A DNA stretch of 64,000 nt from Streptomyces soli (GCF_003999195.1 NZ_RJVR01000189.1:62001-126000), one strand, 5' to 3'. Numbered from the stretch's first letter, positions 35,296 through 44,130 are shown. Program-made: numbers and translations. The notes: generated by a model not told the origin, from the sequence alone.

Positions 35296-35667
35296 GTGAG
35301 CATCGAAAAGCCCGAGATCGACTTCCCCGGCGGCAACCCCCCGGCGGAGCTCGAGATCAAGGACATCTGGGAGGGCGACGGCCCCGAGGCCAGGGCGGGC
35401 CAGAACGTCACCGTCCACTACGTCGGCGTCTCCTTCAGCACTGGCGAGGAGTTCGACGCGAGCTGGAACCGCAACTCTCCCTTCACCTTCCCGCTCGGCG
35501 GCGGCCGCGTCATCAAGGGCTGGGACCAGGGCGTGCAGGGCATGAAGGTCGGCGGGCGCCGCCAGCTGACCATCCCCGCGCACCTCGCCTACGGCAACCA
35601 GAGTCCCACCCCGGCGATCAGGCCCGGCGAGACCCTGATCTTCGTCGTGGACCTGCTGTCCGTCTGA
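35296..35667 (+). CDS. FKBP-type peptidyl-prolyl cis-trans isomerase, cytosolic
   Basis: 123-residue single-domain FKBP with VTVHYVGVSFSTGEEFDASW, the hydrophobic pocket residues FTFPLGGGRVIKGWDQGVQGMKVGGRRQL and IPAHLAYGNQSP, TLIFVVDLLSV. No signal peptide. GTG at 35296 follows ACGAGGAGC. Close to the lipoprotein FKBP and upstream of pafB, with a strong intrinsic terminator after it. It resembles the FK506-binding proteins of Streptomyces. Confidence 0.95.
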   Translation: MSIEKPEIDFPGGNPPAELEIKDIWEGDGPEARAGQNVTVHYVGVSFSTGEEFDASWNRNSPFTFPLGGGRVIKGWDQGVQGMKVGGRRQLTIPAHLAYGNQSPTPAIRPGETLIFVVDLLSV

Positions 35668-35685
35668 CGACAGGCTGACCGGGAG

Positions 35686-35735
35686 CCCCCGCCGGGCCAG
35701 GCCATCGGCCGGTCCGGCGGGGGTTTCGCTTTTGC
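35686..35735 (+). terminator. intrinsic terminator after the FKBP gene
   Basis: CCCCCGCCGG (35686-35695) pairs with CCGGCGGGGG (35714-35723) around an inner GGCC pair, followed by TTTCGCTTTT. Confidence 0.85.
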
Positions 35736-35793
35736 CGTGCGGCGTCATGGCGGTACGGTCTGCAACGAGAGCTGAAGAAGGAAGGTTGCGCGA

Positions 35794-36759
35794 GTGGCCA
35801 TTGCCAAGGCCGAGCGGCTGATGAACCTGGCGCTGTGCCTGATGAACACCCGGCGCCCGGTCAGCAAGCGCGAGTTGCGCACCTCCATCGAGGCCTATCA
35901 CGAGGGCTCCGACGACGCCTTCAACCGGATGTTCGAGCGGGACAAGGACGATCTCCGCGAGCTCGGCATGGTCATCGACACCATCGAGAGCCTGGACGGC
36001 GAGATCGGCTACCTCGCCCGCCGCGACCGCAACCGCCTACCCGAGATCGCCCTCGACGCCGAAGAGGCCGCTGCCCTCACCCTGGCCGCCAAGGTCTGGC
36101 AGCAGGCCCGCTTCGCCGAGGCCGCCAGCGGAGCCCTGCAGAAGCTGCGCGCCGCCGGCGTCCCCTTCGACGACGGTACGGACGACCTCCCGGCCGGCGC
36201 CCACAGCGCCCTGGAGCCTCGCATCCCCGCGCCCGAGCCGGCCTTCGAGCCGCTGATGACCGCCGCCCGCGAGCGCCGCGCCGTCGCCTTCGACTACCGC
36301 AAGGCCAACGCCGTACGCCCCGAGCCCCGCCAGGTCGAGCCCTGGGCCCTGGAGTGCTGGCGCGGCCACTGGTACCTCGCAGGGCTGGACCGCGACCGCT
36401 CGGACGTCCGGGTCTTCCGGCTCTCGCGCATCACCGGCCGGGTCCGGCTGCGCGGCGGCGGCTTCACCGCCCCCGTCCCCGACCACGTGGACGTACGCGC
36501 CACCGTGGCCGGCTGGGCCGGCGACGGCTCCACCGGCAGCACCGCCCGCATCAGGCTGCGCCGCGACTCCGGGTACCCGCTGCGCGCCCGGGCGGTGGAG
36601 ATACTGCCCGTCGACGCCGACTGGGACGAGCTGGAGATCCCGTACGGGCACGGGCTGGACGCCTGGCTGGCGGAGTTCGGGCCCGATGTGGTGGTCCTGG
36701 AGCCCGCCGAGCTGCGGGCCGATGTCATCGACCGGCTGCGCGCCGTGGCCAAGGGCTGA
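35794..36759 (+). CDS. pafB: WYL-domain regulator PafB
   Basis: 321-residue transcription regulator with an N-terminal winged helix (AERLMNLALCLMNTRRPVSKRELRTSI) and a WYL domain (about 155-240; RRAVAFDYRKAN, WALECWRGHWYLAGLDRDRSDVRVFRLSRI) plus a C-terminal WCX extension. In mycobacteria PafB and PafC form a heterodimer that activates RecA-independent DNA damage genes and are encoded with pafA. GTG at 35794 has GAAGGAAGG upstream. pafC begins 17 bases after its stop. Confidence 0.94.
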   Translation: MAIAKAERLMNLALCLMNTRRPVSKRELRTSIEAYHEGSDDAFNRMFERDKDDLRELGMVIDTIESLDGEIGYLARRDRNRLPEIALDAEEAAALTLAAKVWQQARFAEAASGALQKLRAAGVPFDDGTDDLPAGAHSALEPRIPAPEPAFEPLMTAARERRAVAFDYRKANAVRPEPRQVEPWALECWRGHWYLAGLDRDRSDVRVFRLSRITGRVRLRGGGFTAPVPDHVDVRATVAGWAGDGSTGSTARIRLRRDSGYPLRARAVEILPVDADWDELEIPYGHGLDAWLAEFGPDVVVLEPAELRADVIDRLRAVAKG

Positions 36760-36776
36760 GGGGGGTCACGGACACC

Positions 36777-37733
36777 ATGGCGAACGCGATCGACCAGACC
36801 CGCCGGATGCTGTCCCTGGTGACGTATCTGCGCGAGCGCCCCGGCGCCCGGGTCAGCGATGTCGCCCGGGCCTTCGGGGTGACCGAGGCCGAGCTGATCG
36901 GCGACCTCAATGTGCTGCCGCTGTGCGGAACCAGCTTCCGGGGCGGTGACCTGCTCGACATCGACACCGACGGCGAGCGGATCTGGTGGCACAACGAAGG
37001 CGCCCTCGCGGAAGCCGCCCACCCGCTGCGGCTGGCCGCCGACGAGGCCGCCGCGCTGCTGGTCGCCGCGCGGGCCGTGGCCAATCTGCCGGGCCTGCGC
37101 GACAGCGACCGTCAGGCACTGCTGCGCGCCACCGCCAAGGTGGAGGCGGCGGCGGGCGAGGCGGCCGGGGCCAGCGCCGGGCTGTCGGTCACCTTCGAGT
37201 CCGAGGGCAGCGTCTTCGCCGATGTCGACCGGGCGATCACCGAGGGCCGGCGGCTGTGGATCCGCTACTACTCGCCGTCCCGTGACGCCCTCACCGAGCG
37301 CGAGGTCGACCCGATCCGGCTGTTCGCCGTCGGCCACACCTACTTCGAGGGCTGGTGCTATCTGTCGGAGGACCGGCGCACCTTCCGGCTCGACCGGGTC
37401 GCCGAGATCAAGCTCCTCGACACGCCCTCCGACCCGCCGCGCATCGAGCCCCGGGACCTGTCCCAGGGCCTGGTCCAGCCGGCCGGCGACGACCCCGAGG
37501 TCGTGGTCGAGGTCGGCCCAGGCGGCCGCTGGGTCGCCGAGTACTACCCGCACGACACCGCCGAGGAGCTCCCCGACGGCGCCCTGCGGATCACCCTGCG
37601 CACCCCCGACCCGGGCTCCCTGCGCAGGCTCGCCCTGCGGCTGGGCCGCGACGGCCGGATCGTCTCCCCTCGGGACCTCGCGGACAGCGCCCAGAAGGCC
37701 GCCGCCGAGGCCCTGGCGGCGTACGGGGAGTAA
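36777..37733 (+). CDS. pafC: WYL-domain regulator PafC
   Basis: 318-residue partner of PafB with the same plan: winged helix at the N terminus (MLSLVTYLRERPGARVSDVARAFGVTEAELIGDLNVL), WYL domain (LWIRYYSPSRDALTEREVDPIRLF, YFEGWCYLSEDRRTFRLDRVAEI) and a C-terminal WCX part (VVVEVGPGGRWVAEYYP). ATG at 36777 is the first residue of the conserved block. Coupled to pafB by an 17-base gap. Together with pafB it is predicted to respond to single-stranded DNA. Confidence 0.93.
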   Translation: MANAIDQTRRMLSLVTYLRERPGARVSDVARAFGVTEAELIGDLNVLPLCGTSFRGGDLLDIDTDGERIWWHNEGALAEAAHPLRLAADEAAALLVAARAVANLPGLRDSDRQALLRATAKVEAAAGEAAGASAGLSVTFESEGSVFADVDRAITEGRRLWIRYYSPSRDALTEREVDPIRLFAVGHTYFEGWCYLSEDRRTFRLDRVAEIKLLDTPSDPPRIEPRDLSQGLVQPAGDDPEVVVEVGPGGRWVAEYYPHDTAEELPDGALRITLRTPDPGSLRRLALRLGRDGRIVSPRDLADSAQKAAAEALAAYGE

Positions 37734-37745
37734 GGGGAGAATCCG

Positions 37746-37973
37746 GTGATGGTCCCGAGCGTCGTGTTCAAGGCGGCCTGCCCCGACTGCCGGGGCCGCT
37801 TCGAGCTGTCCGCCAGCGCCCTGCGGCTGGCCATAGGCGGCAGCCACAGGACCACCTTCTACTCCTTCACCTGCCCCGACTGCGGCACTTTCGTACGCAA
37901 ACCGGCCGGCGACCGCATCATCGAGCTGCTCACCGGCGGCGGGGTCAACACCATGCGCCTGCACGTGGGCTGA
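37746..37973 (+). CDS. small zinc-ribbon-like protein
   Basis: 75-residue conserved hypothetical with two CxxC pairs, AACPDCRGRFELS and FTCPDCGTFVRK, that probably bind one zinc ion. No catalytic motif. It lies 12 bases after pafC. The start may be GTG at 37746 or ATG at 37749; AAGGGGAGA fits both. Commonly found between pafC and tatA in Streptomyces, suggesting a conserved but unknown role. Confidence 0.75.
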   Translation: MMVPSVVFKAACPDCRGRFELSASALRLAIGGSHRTTFYSFTCPDCGTFVRKPAGDRIIELLTGGGVNTMRLHVG

Positions 37974-38006
37974 TCCACACCGGCCGACCCACTAGGCTCA
38001 TCCGTC

Positions 38007-38210
38007 ATGTGGCTGCTCTACCTCTACGTGGGCCTGGCGACCGTCGGCATCCTTGTCCTCGGCGTCCTCGGTATCCGGGTCTTCGCCGAGGTCCAGGGGC
38101 TGGCCCGGCAGCTGGGCCGCAGCACCGACGAGATCTCGCGCGCCTCGGACGACCTGCGGCGGGCCGCGGAGCCCGTGGCACGCAGGACCGGGGACAGCGT
38201 CCGGCGCTGA
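38007..38210 (+). CDS. small single-span membrane protein
   Basis: 67 residues: one hydrophobic segment (LLYLYVGLATVGILVLGVLGIRVF, 3-26) followed by a charged amphipathic helix (QGLARQLGRSTDEISRASDDLRRAAEPV), like short DUF948-type proteins. No known function. The -10 box TAGGCT lies 8 bases before the ATG and there is no ribosome site, so the transcript is probably leaderless. Located between the zinc-ribbon gene and tatA. Confidence 0.7.
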   Translation: MWLLYLYVGLATVGILVLGVLGIRVFAEVQGLARQLGRSTDEISRASDDLRRAAEPVARRTGDSVRR

Positions 38211-38474
38211 GCCCGCCGGGGCGTAGGAAGCTCGTAGAAGGCTCGTAGAAAGCGCTGTCACGCCAGCCCCTCGTTCTTGGCAAGCTCGAGAGGTACGCTG
38301 GCCAACGCGGCCCCGAAGGAGTGCGGCGGGGGCAGCGGAGCCAGCTGGACGCCAGGGGATTGCCAGACGTTCACCCCTGCAGGCTACGATCGCTGGCAGA
38401 ACGAAGGTCGGACGTCCGTCCGAAAGCTTCGGCAGACATGGACCCACGCCGCCTCGGTAAGAAGGTATTCGCTT

Positions 38475-38774
38475 ATGTTCGGTAGGCTCGGCGCCCCGGA
38501 GATCATCCTCATCCTTGTCGTCGTACTGCTGCTGTTCGGGGCGAAGCGGCTCCCGGACATGGCGCGCGGCCTCGGCAAGTCGATGCGCATCCTCAAGAGT
38601 GAAGCCAAGGCGATGAAGAACGACGACGCGCCGGCCCCGGCCGGGCCGCCCGCCGACAACACCACCGCCGAGCAGCAGGCCGCGCCCAAGACCATCCAGG
38701 CTTCTCCCGGCGATGTGACCAGCGCCCGCCCGGTCAACGAGACCCCGCAGCCGCACGAGACCACCCAGAGCTGA
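38475..38774 (+). CDS. tatA: Sec-independent translocase subunit TatA
   Basis: 99-residue pore-forming component of the twin-arginine translocase. It has a short membrane helix ([22 protein letters not shown], about 7-28, with the FG hinge), an amphipathic helix ([19 protein letters not shown]) and a disordered polar tail. ATG at 38475 starts [10 protein letters not shown], the usual TatA/E N terminus. A 264-base gap upstream has no gene but holds a tandem GCTCGTAGAA repeat (38230-38250). tatC follows 93 bases later. Confidence 0.93.
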   Translation: MFGRLGAPEIILILVVVLLLFGAKRLPDMARGLGKSMRILKSEAKAMKNDDAPAPAGPPADNTTAEQQAAPKTIQASPGDVTSARPVNETPQPHETTQS

Positions 38775-38867
38775 CCCCGGCTCTCCCCAGGCCCCAGGCC
38801 CAGGTCACCAGGACAGACACACCAAGCCGACGGCGACGGCGGCTGCCGCACGAGATGAGGACGTGGG

Positions 38868-39827
38868 TTGCTCAAGTCTGCCCGCCAGCAGGAGAAGGAC
38901 CCGGAGGGGCGCATGCCCCTCGCGGAGCACCTGCGTGAGCTGCGCAACCGGCTCGGCAAAGCGCTGCTCGCGATCATCGCGATCACCGTTGTCGCTGCCT
39001 TCTTCTACAACGACCTGATCGCCTTCCTCGTGAAGCCGGTACTGACGTCGATCGGCTGCAAGGCGTCGCTCAGCGACATCGCCAACCAGTCCAGCTCCGT
39101 CAAGTCGGACACCCACTGCGCACACCTGGTCATGGACGGCCTGCTGACGCCGTTCACGCTCGCGCTGAAGGTCTCCCTCATGGCCGGTGTGGTGCTGTCC
39201 ACCCCGGTCTGGCTGTACCAGCTGTGGGCCTTCCTCGCCCCCGGCCTGCACAAGAACGAGAAGCGGTACGCGCTCAGCTTCGTCGGCGTCGGCTTCCCGC
39301 TCTTCCTGGCCGGCGCCTTCTTCGCGTACAAGATCCTGCCGACCACCGCCACGGTCCTCATCGACTTCACCCCCAAGGGCGTCGACAACCTCCTCCACCT
39401 CGACGACTACCTCGACCTCGTCACGCGCATGGTCGTCGTCTTCGGCCTCTCCTTCGAGATGCCCCTGCTGCTGGTCCTGCTGAACTTCGCCGGGATCCTG
39501 TCCGGTAAGCGGATGCTCGGCTGGTGGCGCGGCATGATCATGGGCATCACGGTCTTCGCCGCCGTCGCGACGCCGAGCACCGACCCGCTCAGCATGCTCG
39601 CGCTGGCCGGACCCATCTGGGTCCTGTACTTCATCGCAGTCGGGGTCTCGTTGGTCAATGACAAGCGCCGCCGCCGGTCGAACCCCGACGCCGATCTGGA
39701 CGACGACGAGGCCTCCGACGTGGACCTCACCCCCGAGCCGGTCGGCGCGGCCCTGCCCGAGCAGCCCAGCGGGCGCGACCAGATCGAGCGCAGCGGCTCC
39801 GGCGACGGCTTCGACGACGCCACCTGA
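38868..39827 (+). CDS. tatC: Sec-independent translocase subunit TatC
   Basis: Membrane receptor for twin-arginine signal peptides, 319 residues with six spans. It shows MPLAEHLRELRNRLGKAL, the TatC signature STPVWLYQLWAFLAPGLHKNEKRYA, FFAYKILP and FGLSFEMPLLLVLLNFAGI. TTG at 38868 is used because ATGAGGACG precedes it and Streptomyces homologues start with LKSARxxEKDPEGRMPL. The C-terminal 60 residues are an acidic cytosolic tail. Operon with tatA. Confidence 0.94.
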   Translation: MLKSARQQEKDPEGRMPLAEHLRELRNRLGKALLAIIAITVVAAFFYNDLIAFLVKPVLTSIGCKASLSDIANQSSSVKSDTHCAHLVMDGLLTPFTLALKVSLMAGVVLSTPVWLYQLWAFLAPGLHKNEKRYALSFVGVGFPLFLAGAFFAYKILPTTATVLIDFTPKGVDNLLHLDDYLDLVTRMVVVFGLSFEMPLLLVLLNFAGILSGKRMLGWWRGMIMGITVFAAVATPSTDPLSMLALAGPIWVLYFIAVGVSLVNDKRRRRSNPDADLDDDEASDVDLTPEPVGAALPEQPSGRDQIERSGSGDGFDDAT

Positions 39828-39909
39828 CCCCGACGACGCTGCTCAGAAGGTATTCGAAAAGAAAAGATCACGTCCTCTGTCAGTGGCTGCCGGTACGCTC
39901 GGTGTCAAG

Positions 39910-42747
39910 ATGAGTGACGAGATGTCCCCCGCAGAGCGCTACGCCGCCGCCAAGCTCCGGGCGGTCGAGCAGGCCACCGCCCTCGCGCCTTTCCGCGAGC
40001 TGTACGACTTCGAGCTGGACCCGTTCCAGATCGAGGCATGCCAGGCCCTGGAAGCCGGAAAGGGTGTCCTGGTCGCCGCGCCCACCGGGTCCGGCAAGAC
40101 GATCGTCGGCGAGTTCGCCGTCCACCTGGCCCTCGCCGAGGGCCGCAAATGCTTCTACACCACGCCGATCAAGGCGCTGTCCAACCAGAAGTTCACCGAC
40201 CTCGTCAAGCGCTACGGCGCCGAGAAGGTCGGCCTGCTCACCGGTGACAACAGCGTCAACGGCGATGCCCCGGTGATCGTCATGACCACCGAGGTCCTGC
40301 GCAACATGCTGTACGCGGGATCCCAGGCCCTCGACGGGCTGGGGTACGTGGTGATGGACGAGGTGCACTACCTCTCCGACCGCTTCCGCGGCGCGGTCTG
40401 GGAGGAAGTCATCATCCACCTCCCGCCGTCCGTGACGCTGGTGTCGCTGTCCGCGACCGTCTCCAACGCCGAGGAGTTCGGCGACTGGCTCGACACCGTC
40501 CGCGGCGACACCGAGGTCATCGTCTCCGAGCACCGCCCGGTCCCGCTCTGGCAGCACGTCATGGCCGGCCGCAAGATGTACGACCTGTACGAGGAGAAGA
40601 GCGGCGCCCCCGGATCCCCCGACCGCACCCGGCGCGAGGTCAACCCCGACCTCGTACGCCTGGCCCGGATGGAGAGCCAGGCCGGCGGCTTCGGCCGCGG
40701 CCGCGGCAAGGTCCGCGAGGCCGACCGCGAGCGCGAGCGGCGCCAGCGAAGCCGGGTCTGGACCCCCAGTCGCGTCGAGGTCATCGACCGGCTGGACGCG
40801 GAGGGCCTGCTGCCCGCCATCACCTTCATCTTCAGCCGGGCCGGCTGCGAGTCCGCCGTCCAGCAGTGCCTGGCCGCCGGGCTGCGCCTCAACAACGACG
40901 AGGCGCGCGTCAAGGTGCGGGCCATCGTGGAGGAGCGGACCAAGTCCATCCCCGACGAAGACCTGCACGTCCTGGGCTACTTCGAGTGGCTGGAAGGCCT
41001 GGAGCGCGGCGTCGCCGCCCACCACGCCGGCATGCTCCCGACCTTCAAGGAGGTCGTCGAGGAGCTGTTCGTACGCGGCCTGGTCAAGGCGGTGTTCGCC
41101 ACCGAGACGCTGGCGCTCGGCATCAACATGCCGGCCCGCTCCGTCGTCCTGGAGAAGCTCGTCAAGTGGAACGGCGAGACCCACGCCGACATCACCCCGG
41201 GGGAGTTCACCCAGCTCACCGGCCGCGCCGGACGGCGCGGCATCGACGTCGAGGGCCACGCGGTGGTGCTCTGGCAGCGCGGCTTCGACCCGGCGGCCCT
41301 GGCGGGTCTGGCCGGTACGCGGACGTATCCGCTGCGCTCGTCCTTCAAGCCCTCGTACAACATGGCGGTCAACCTGGTCGGGCAGTTCGGCCGGCATCGG
41401 TCGAGGGAGCTGCTGGAGACCTCCTTCGCCCAGTTCCAGGCCGACCGGTCGGTGGTCGGCATCTCGCGGCAGGTGCAGCGCAACGAGGAGGGCCTGGACG
41501 GCTACAAGGAGACCATGACCTGCCACCTCGGCGACTTCGACGAATACATGAGCCTGCGCAGGCAGTTGAAGGACCGTGAGGCCGAACTTTCCCGCGAGGG
41601 CACGGCGCAGCGGCGGGCCGCCGCCGCCGACGCGCTGGAGAAGCTCAAGCCGGGCGACATCATCCATGTCCCGGCCGGCAAGTTCGCCGGCCTCGCGCTC
41701 GTTCTGGACCCCGGCGTCCCGGCGGGCCGGTCCACCGGCTACCACCCCCGGCACGAGCAGTTCCAGCACGACGGGCCGCGCCCGCTCGTCCTCACCGCCG
41801 AGCGGCAGGTCAAGCGGCTCGCGCCCGTCGACTTCCCGGTGCCGGTCGAAGCCCTCGACCGTATGCGCATCCCCAAGTCCTTCAACCCGCGAAGCCCGCA
41901 GTCCCGGCGCGACCTCGCGACCGCGATGCGGTCCAAGGCAGGCACCGCCGGGATCGTGGCGCCGCCGCGCCACCGCAAGGAGCGGGCGGCTGCCGCCGAC
42001 GACCGCGAGATCTCCCGCCTGCGCACCGAGATCCGCGCCCACCCCTGCCACGGCTGCGACGAGCGCGAGGACCACGCCCGCTGGTCCGAGCGCTACCACC
42101 GGCTGCTCCGCGACACCCGGCAGTTGGAGCGCCGCATCGAAGGCCGTACGAACACCATCGCCCGCACCTTCGACCGCATCTGCGCGCTCCTGACCGACCT
42201 CGGCTACCTGGAGGCCGACAGGGTCACCCCGGAGGGCCGCCGGCTCGCCCGGCTCTACGGCGAGCTCGACCTGCTGGCCAGCGAGTGCCTGCGCGAAGGC
42301 GTCTGGGACGCCCTCGGCCCCGCCGAGCTCGCTGCCTGCGCCTCGGCTCTCGTCTACGAGGCCCGCTCCGCGGACGACGCGATGCCGCCGCGCCTGCCCA
42401 GCGGCAATGCGCGCGACGCGCTCGCCGAGATGGTCCGCATCTGGGGCCGCCTCGACGCGCTCGAAGAGCAGCACCGCATCAACCAGGCCGAAGGCGTCGG
42501 TCAGCGCGAGCCCGACCTCGGCTTCGCCTGGCCCGCGTACCGCTGGGCCTCCGGACACGGCCTCGACGCGGTGCTCCGCGACGCGGACATGCCGGCCGGT
42601 GACTTCGTCCGCTGGACCAAGCAGCTGATCGATGTGCTCGGCCAGATCGCGGCCGCGGCGCCAGACGCCAGCCCGGTGCGGCGCAATGCCCGCAAGGCGG
42701 TCGATGCGCTGCTCCGGGGCGTGGTGGCGTACTCGTCTGTTGGGTGA
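39910..42747 (+). CDS. DEAD/DEAH-box RNA helicase of the Ski2/HelY family
   Basis: 945-residue superfamily 2 helicase related to mycobacterial HelY and yeast Mtr4/Ski2. Motifs: FQIEACQALEAGKGVLVAAPTGSGKT (Q motif and Walker A, 57-64), TPIKALSNQKF, MTTEVLRNML, DEVH at 150-153, LSATVSNAEEF, then in the second domain ATETLALGINMPAR and QLTGRAGRRGID. The C-terminal half has the DSHCT helical domain and a CHGCDEREDHARW cysteine pair. ATG at 39910 is the first conserved start. Follows tatC, the conserved Streptomyces order. Probably acts in RNA turnover or repair. Confidence 0.93.
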   Translation: MSDEMSPAERYAAAKLRAVEQATALAPFRELYDFELDPFQIEACQALEAGKGVLVAAPTGSGKTIVGEFAVHLALAEGRKCFYTTPIKALSNQKFTDLVKRYGAEKVGLLTGDNSVNGDAPVIVMTTEVLRNMLYAGSQALDGLGYVVMDEVHYLSDRFRGAVWEEVIIHLPPSVTLVSLSATVSNAEEFGDWLDTVRGDTEVIVSEHRPVPLWQHVMAGRKMYDLYEEKSGAPGSPDRTRREVNPDLVRLARMESQAGGFGRGRGKVREADRERERRQRSRVWTPSRVEVIDRLDAEGLLPAITFIFSRAGCESAVQQCLAAGLRLNNDEARVKVRAIVEERTKSIPDEDLHVLGYFEWLEGLERGVAAHHAGMLPTFKEVVEELFVRGLVKAVFATETLALGINMPARSVVLEKLVKWNGETHADITPGEFTQLTGRAGRRGIDVEGHAVVLWQRGFDPAALAGLAGTRTYPLRSSFKPSYNMAVNLVGQFGRHRSRELLETSFAQFQADRSVVGISRQVQRNEEGLDGYKETMTCHLGDFDEYMSLRRQLKDREAELSREGTAQRRAAAADALEKLKPGDIIHVPAGKFAGLALVLDPGVPAGRSTGYHPRHEQFQHDGPRPLVLTAERQVKRLAPVDFPVPVEALDRMRIPKSFNPRSPQSRRDLATAMRSKAGTAGIVAPPRHRKERAAAADDREISRLRTEIRAHPCHGCDEREDHARWSERYHRLLRDTRQLERRIEGRTNTIARTFDRICALLTDLGYLEADRVTPEGRRLARLYGELDLLASECLREGVWDALGPAELAACASALVYEARSADDAMPPRLPSGNARDALAEMVRIWGRLDALEEQHRINQAEGVGQREPDLGFAWPAYRWASGHGLDAVLRDADMPAGDFVRWTKQLIDVLGQIAAAAPDASPVRRNARKAVDALLRGVVAYSSVG

Positions 42748-42770
42748 AGGTTGTGGGAGAACTTTCCGCA

Positions 42771-42878
42771 AGGCGAGCGAAGAGGTGGGGGTCCCCCACC
42801 TCGCTTCGCTCGCCTTGGCGGCACTCTCCCCCAGACTCCGTCTGGGGGGACCCCCACCCAGCATCTAGCTGGGGGAGA
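42771..42878. repeat. array of three palindromes
   Basis: Three hairpins in tandem. First, AAGGCGAGCGAAG and AGGTGGGGG pair with CCCCCACCT and CTTCGCTCGCCTT around a single base, with a two-base bulge (42773-42820). Second, CCCCCAGAC with GTCTGGGGG (42830-42848). Third, CCCAGC with GCTGGG around ATCTA (42856-42873). ACTCTCCCCC and GGGGGAGAG form an outer pair. It separates the convergent helicase and SsuD-like genes and could terminate both, but is more complex than a terminator and resembles the elements near 4.1 and 21.9 kb. Confidence 0.65.
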
Positions 42879-42898
42879 GCGGCCTACTCCCAACCCGG

Positions 42899-43996
42899 TC
42901 AGGCACGCGCAGCGTCACGCTTGGCTACTTCTTCGCGCACGATCGGGATGACGTACCGCCCGAAGTCGATCGCGTCGTCCAGCAGGTCGTAGCCGCGGGC
43001 CGAGAGGATGTCGACGCCGAGGTCGTAGTAGTCGAGGAGGGCCTGGGCGACGGTCTCCGGGGTGCCGACGAGGGCGTTGGAGTTGCCGGCGCCGCCGGTG
43101 GCGGCGGCGGTGGGGGTCCAGAGTGCGCGGTCGTGGAGGTCGCCCTTCGCGGCGACTTCCAAGAGGCGCTGGGAGCCGGTGTTCTCGGGGTTCTTGAGGG
43201 GGTGCCGGCGGCTCAGCGGCGGCCCCGACGCCTTGCGGGCGCGGATGCGGTCCAGCGTCCGGTGGGCCTTCTCCCAGGCCAGTTCCTCGGTCGGGGCGAT
43301 GATGGGCCGGAAGGCGGCCTGGATCTTCGGCACGTCGGTCCGGCCGGCGGCTTTCGCGGCGGCCTTGACGGACTCGATCTGTTGCGCGGTCTCGGCCAGC
43401 GGCTCGCCCCACAGGCAGTAGATGTCGGCCTCGGCGCCCCCGGCCTCGTACGCCGCCGCGGACGAACCGCCGAAGGAGACGCGCGGGCGGGGCTGCTGGA
43501 CGGGGAAGGTGTCGGAGACGAAGTCGTTGAAGCGGTAGTGGGCGCCCTCGTGGTCGAAGGGCTCGTGCGTGGTCCAGATCTTCTTGACGATCTGGATGTA
43601 CTCACGGGTCCGCGCGTACCGCTCGTCCTTGGTGAGGAAGTCGCCCTCGCGCTGCTGCTCGTGGTCGTTGCCGCCGGTGATGAAGTGCACCGCCAGGCGC
43701 CCGTCGCTGATCCGGTCCAGGGTCGCGAAGGTCTTCGCGGCGAAGGTCGGGTACGAGACGTTGGGCCGGTGCGCCAGCAGGATCTGGATGCGCTCGGTCT
43801 TCGCGGCGATGTACGCGGCGGCGGGCGCGGGGTCGGGGGACCCGGAACCGTAAGCGAAGAGGATCCGGTCCCAGCCGTTGTCCTCGTGGGCGCGGGCGAG
43901 GCGGAGGGTGTAGTCCTTGTCCAAGGAGGCGCCGGAGCGCGAGGTGACTTCGGAGCCTTCGTTGGTCGCGGCGATGCCGAGGAACTCTACGGGCAT
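42899..43996 (-). CDS. LLM-class FMNH2-dependent monooxygenase (alkanesulfonate monooxygenase-like)
   Basis: 365-residue flavin monooxygenase of the SsuD type, which uses reduced FMN and oxygen to release sulfite from alkanesulfonates. It shows VEFLGIAATNEGSEVTSRSG at the start, DRILFAYGSGSPDP, LAHRPNVSYPTFAAKTFATLDRISDGRLAVHFITGG and the inserted loop FNDFVSDTFPVQQPRPRVSFGGSS, all close to SsuD. ATG at 43996 lies inside the end of a ketosynthase stub. It has no ssuE or ssuABC neighbours here; the flavin reductase at 56.3 kb is a possible partner but distant. Substrate specificity is a guess from the family. Confidence 0.88.
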   Translation of the reverse strand: MPVEFLGIAATNEGSEVTSRSGASLDKDYTLRLARAHEDNGWDRILFAYGSGSPDPAPAAAYIAAKTERIQILLAHRPNVSYPTFAAKTFATLDRISDGRLAVHFITGGNDHEQQREGDFLTKDERYARTREYIQIVKKIWTTHEPFDHEGAHYRFNDFVSDTFPVQQPRPRVSFGGSSAAAYEAGGAEADIYCLWGEPLAETAQQIESVKAAAKAAGRTDVPKIQAAFRPIIAPTEELAWEKAHRTLDRIRARKASGPPLSRRHPLKNPENTGSQRLLEVAAKGDLHDRALWTPTAAATGGAGNSNALVGTPETVAQALLDYYDLGVDILSARGYDLLDDAIDFGRYVIPIVREEVAKRDAARA

Positions 43997-44130
43997 GGGT
44001 GTGAGGCCTCTTCTCGGATGGCGCTCACGTCTGAAGTGACGTGTTCCCAGAAGGCCTTGCGGCAGTTTCCGCCCGGCGCGATGACGCCGAGTCCGGTCAC
44101 GACGGCGCGGCGGCGTATTGCCGGTGCCAT
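43987..44130 (-). pseudogene. N-terminal stub of a type II ketosynthase
   Basis: An open frame of 47 codons reading MAPAIRRRAVVTGLGVIAPG, then GNCRKAFWEHVTSDVSAI before ending in TAG at 43987-43989. R-x-VVTGxGVxAPGG-x-x-x-FW is the classic N terminus of beta-ketoacyl synthase alpha subunits of aromatic polyketide clusters. A good ribosome site (GGGGAG) and ATG are kept, but everything after residue 42 is gone and the last 10 bases overlap the monooxygenase start. Either a truncated relic of a polyketide gene or a short reading frame kept for coupling. Confidence 0.7.

Noticed and set aside
38460-39856. AGAAGGTATTCG repeated before tatA (38460-38471) and before the helicase gene (39845-39856)
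   Set aside because: Many 12-base pairs are expected by chance in 64 kb, and the distances to the start codons differ (4 and 54 bases).
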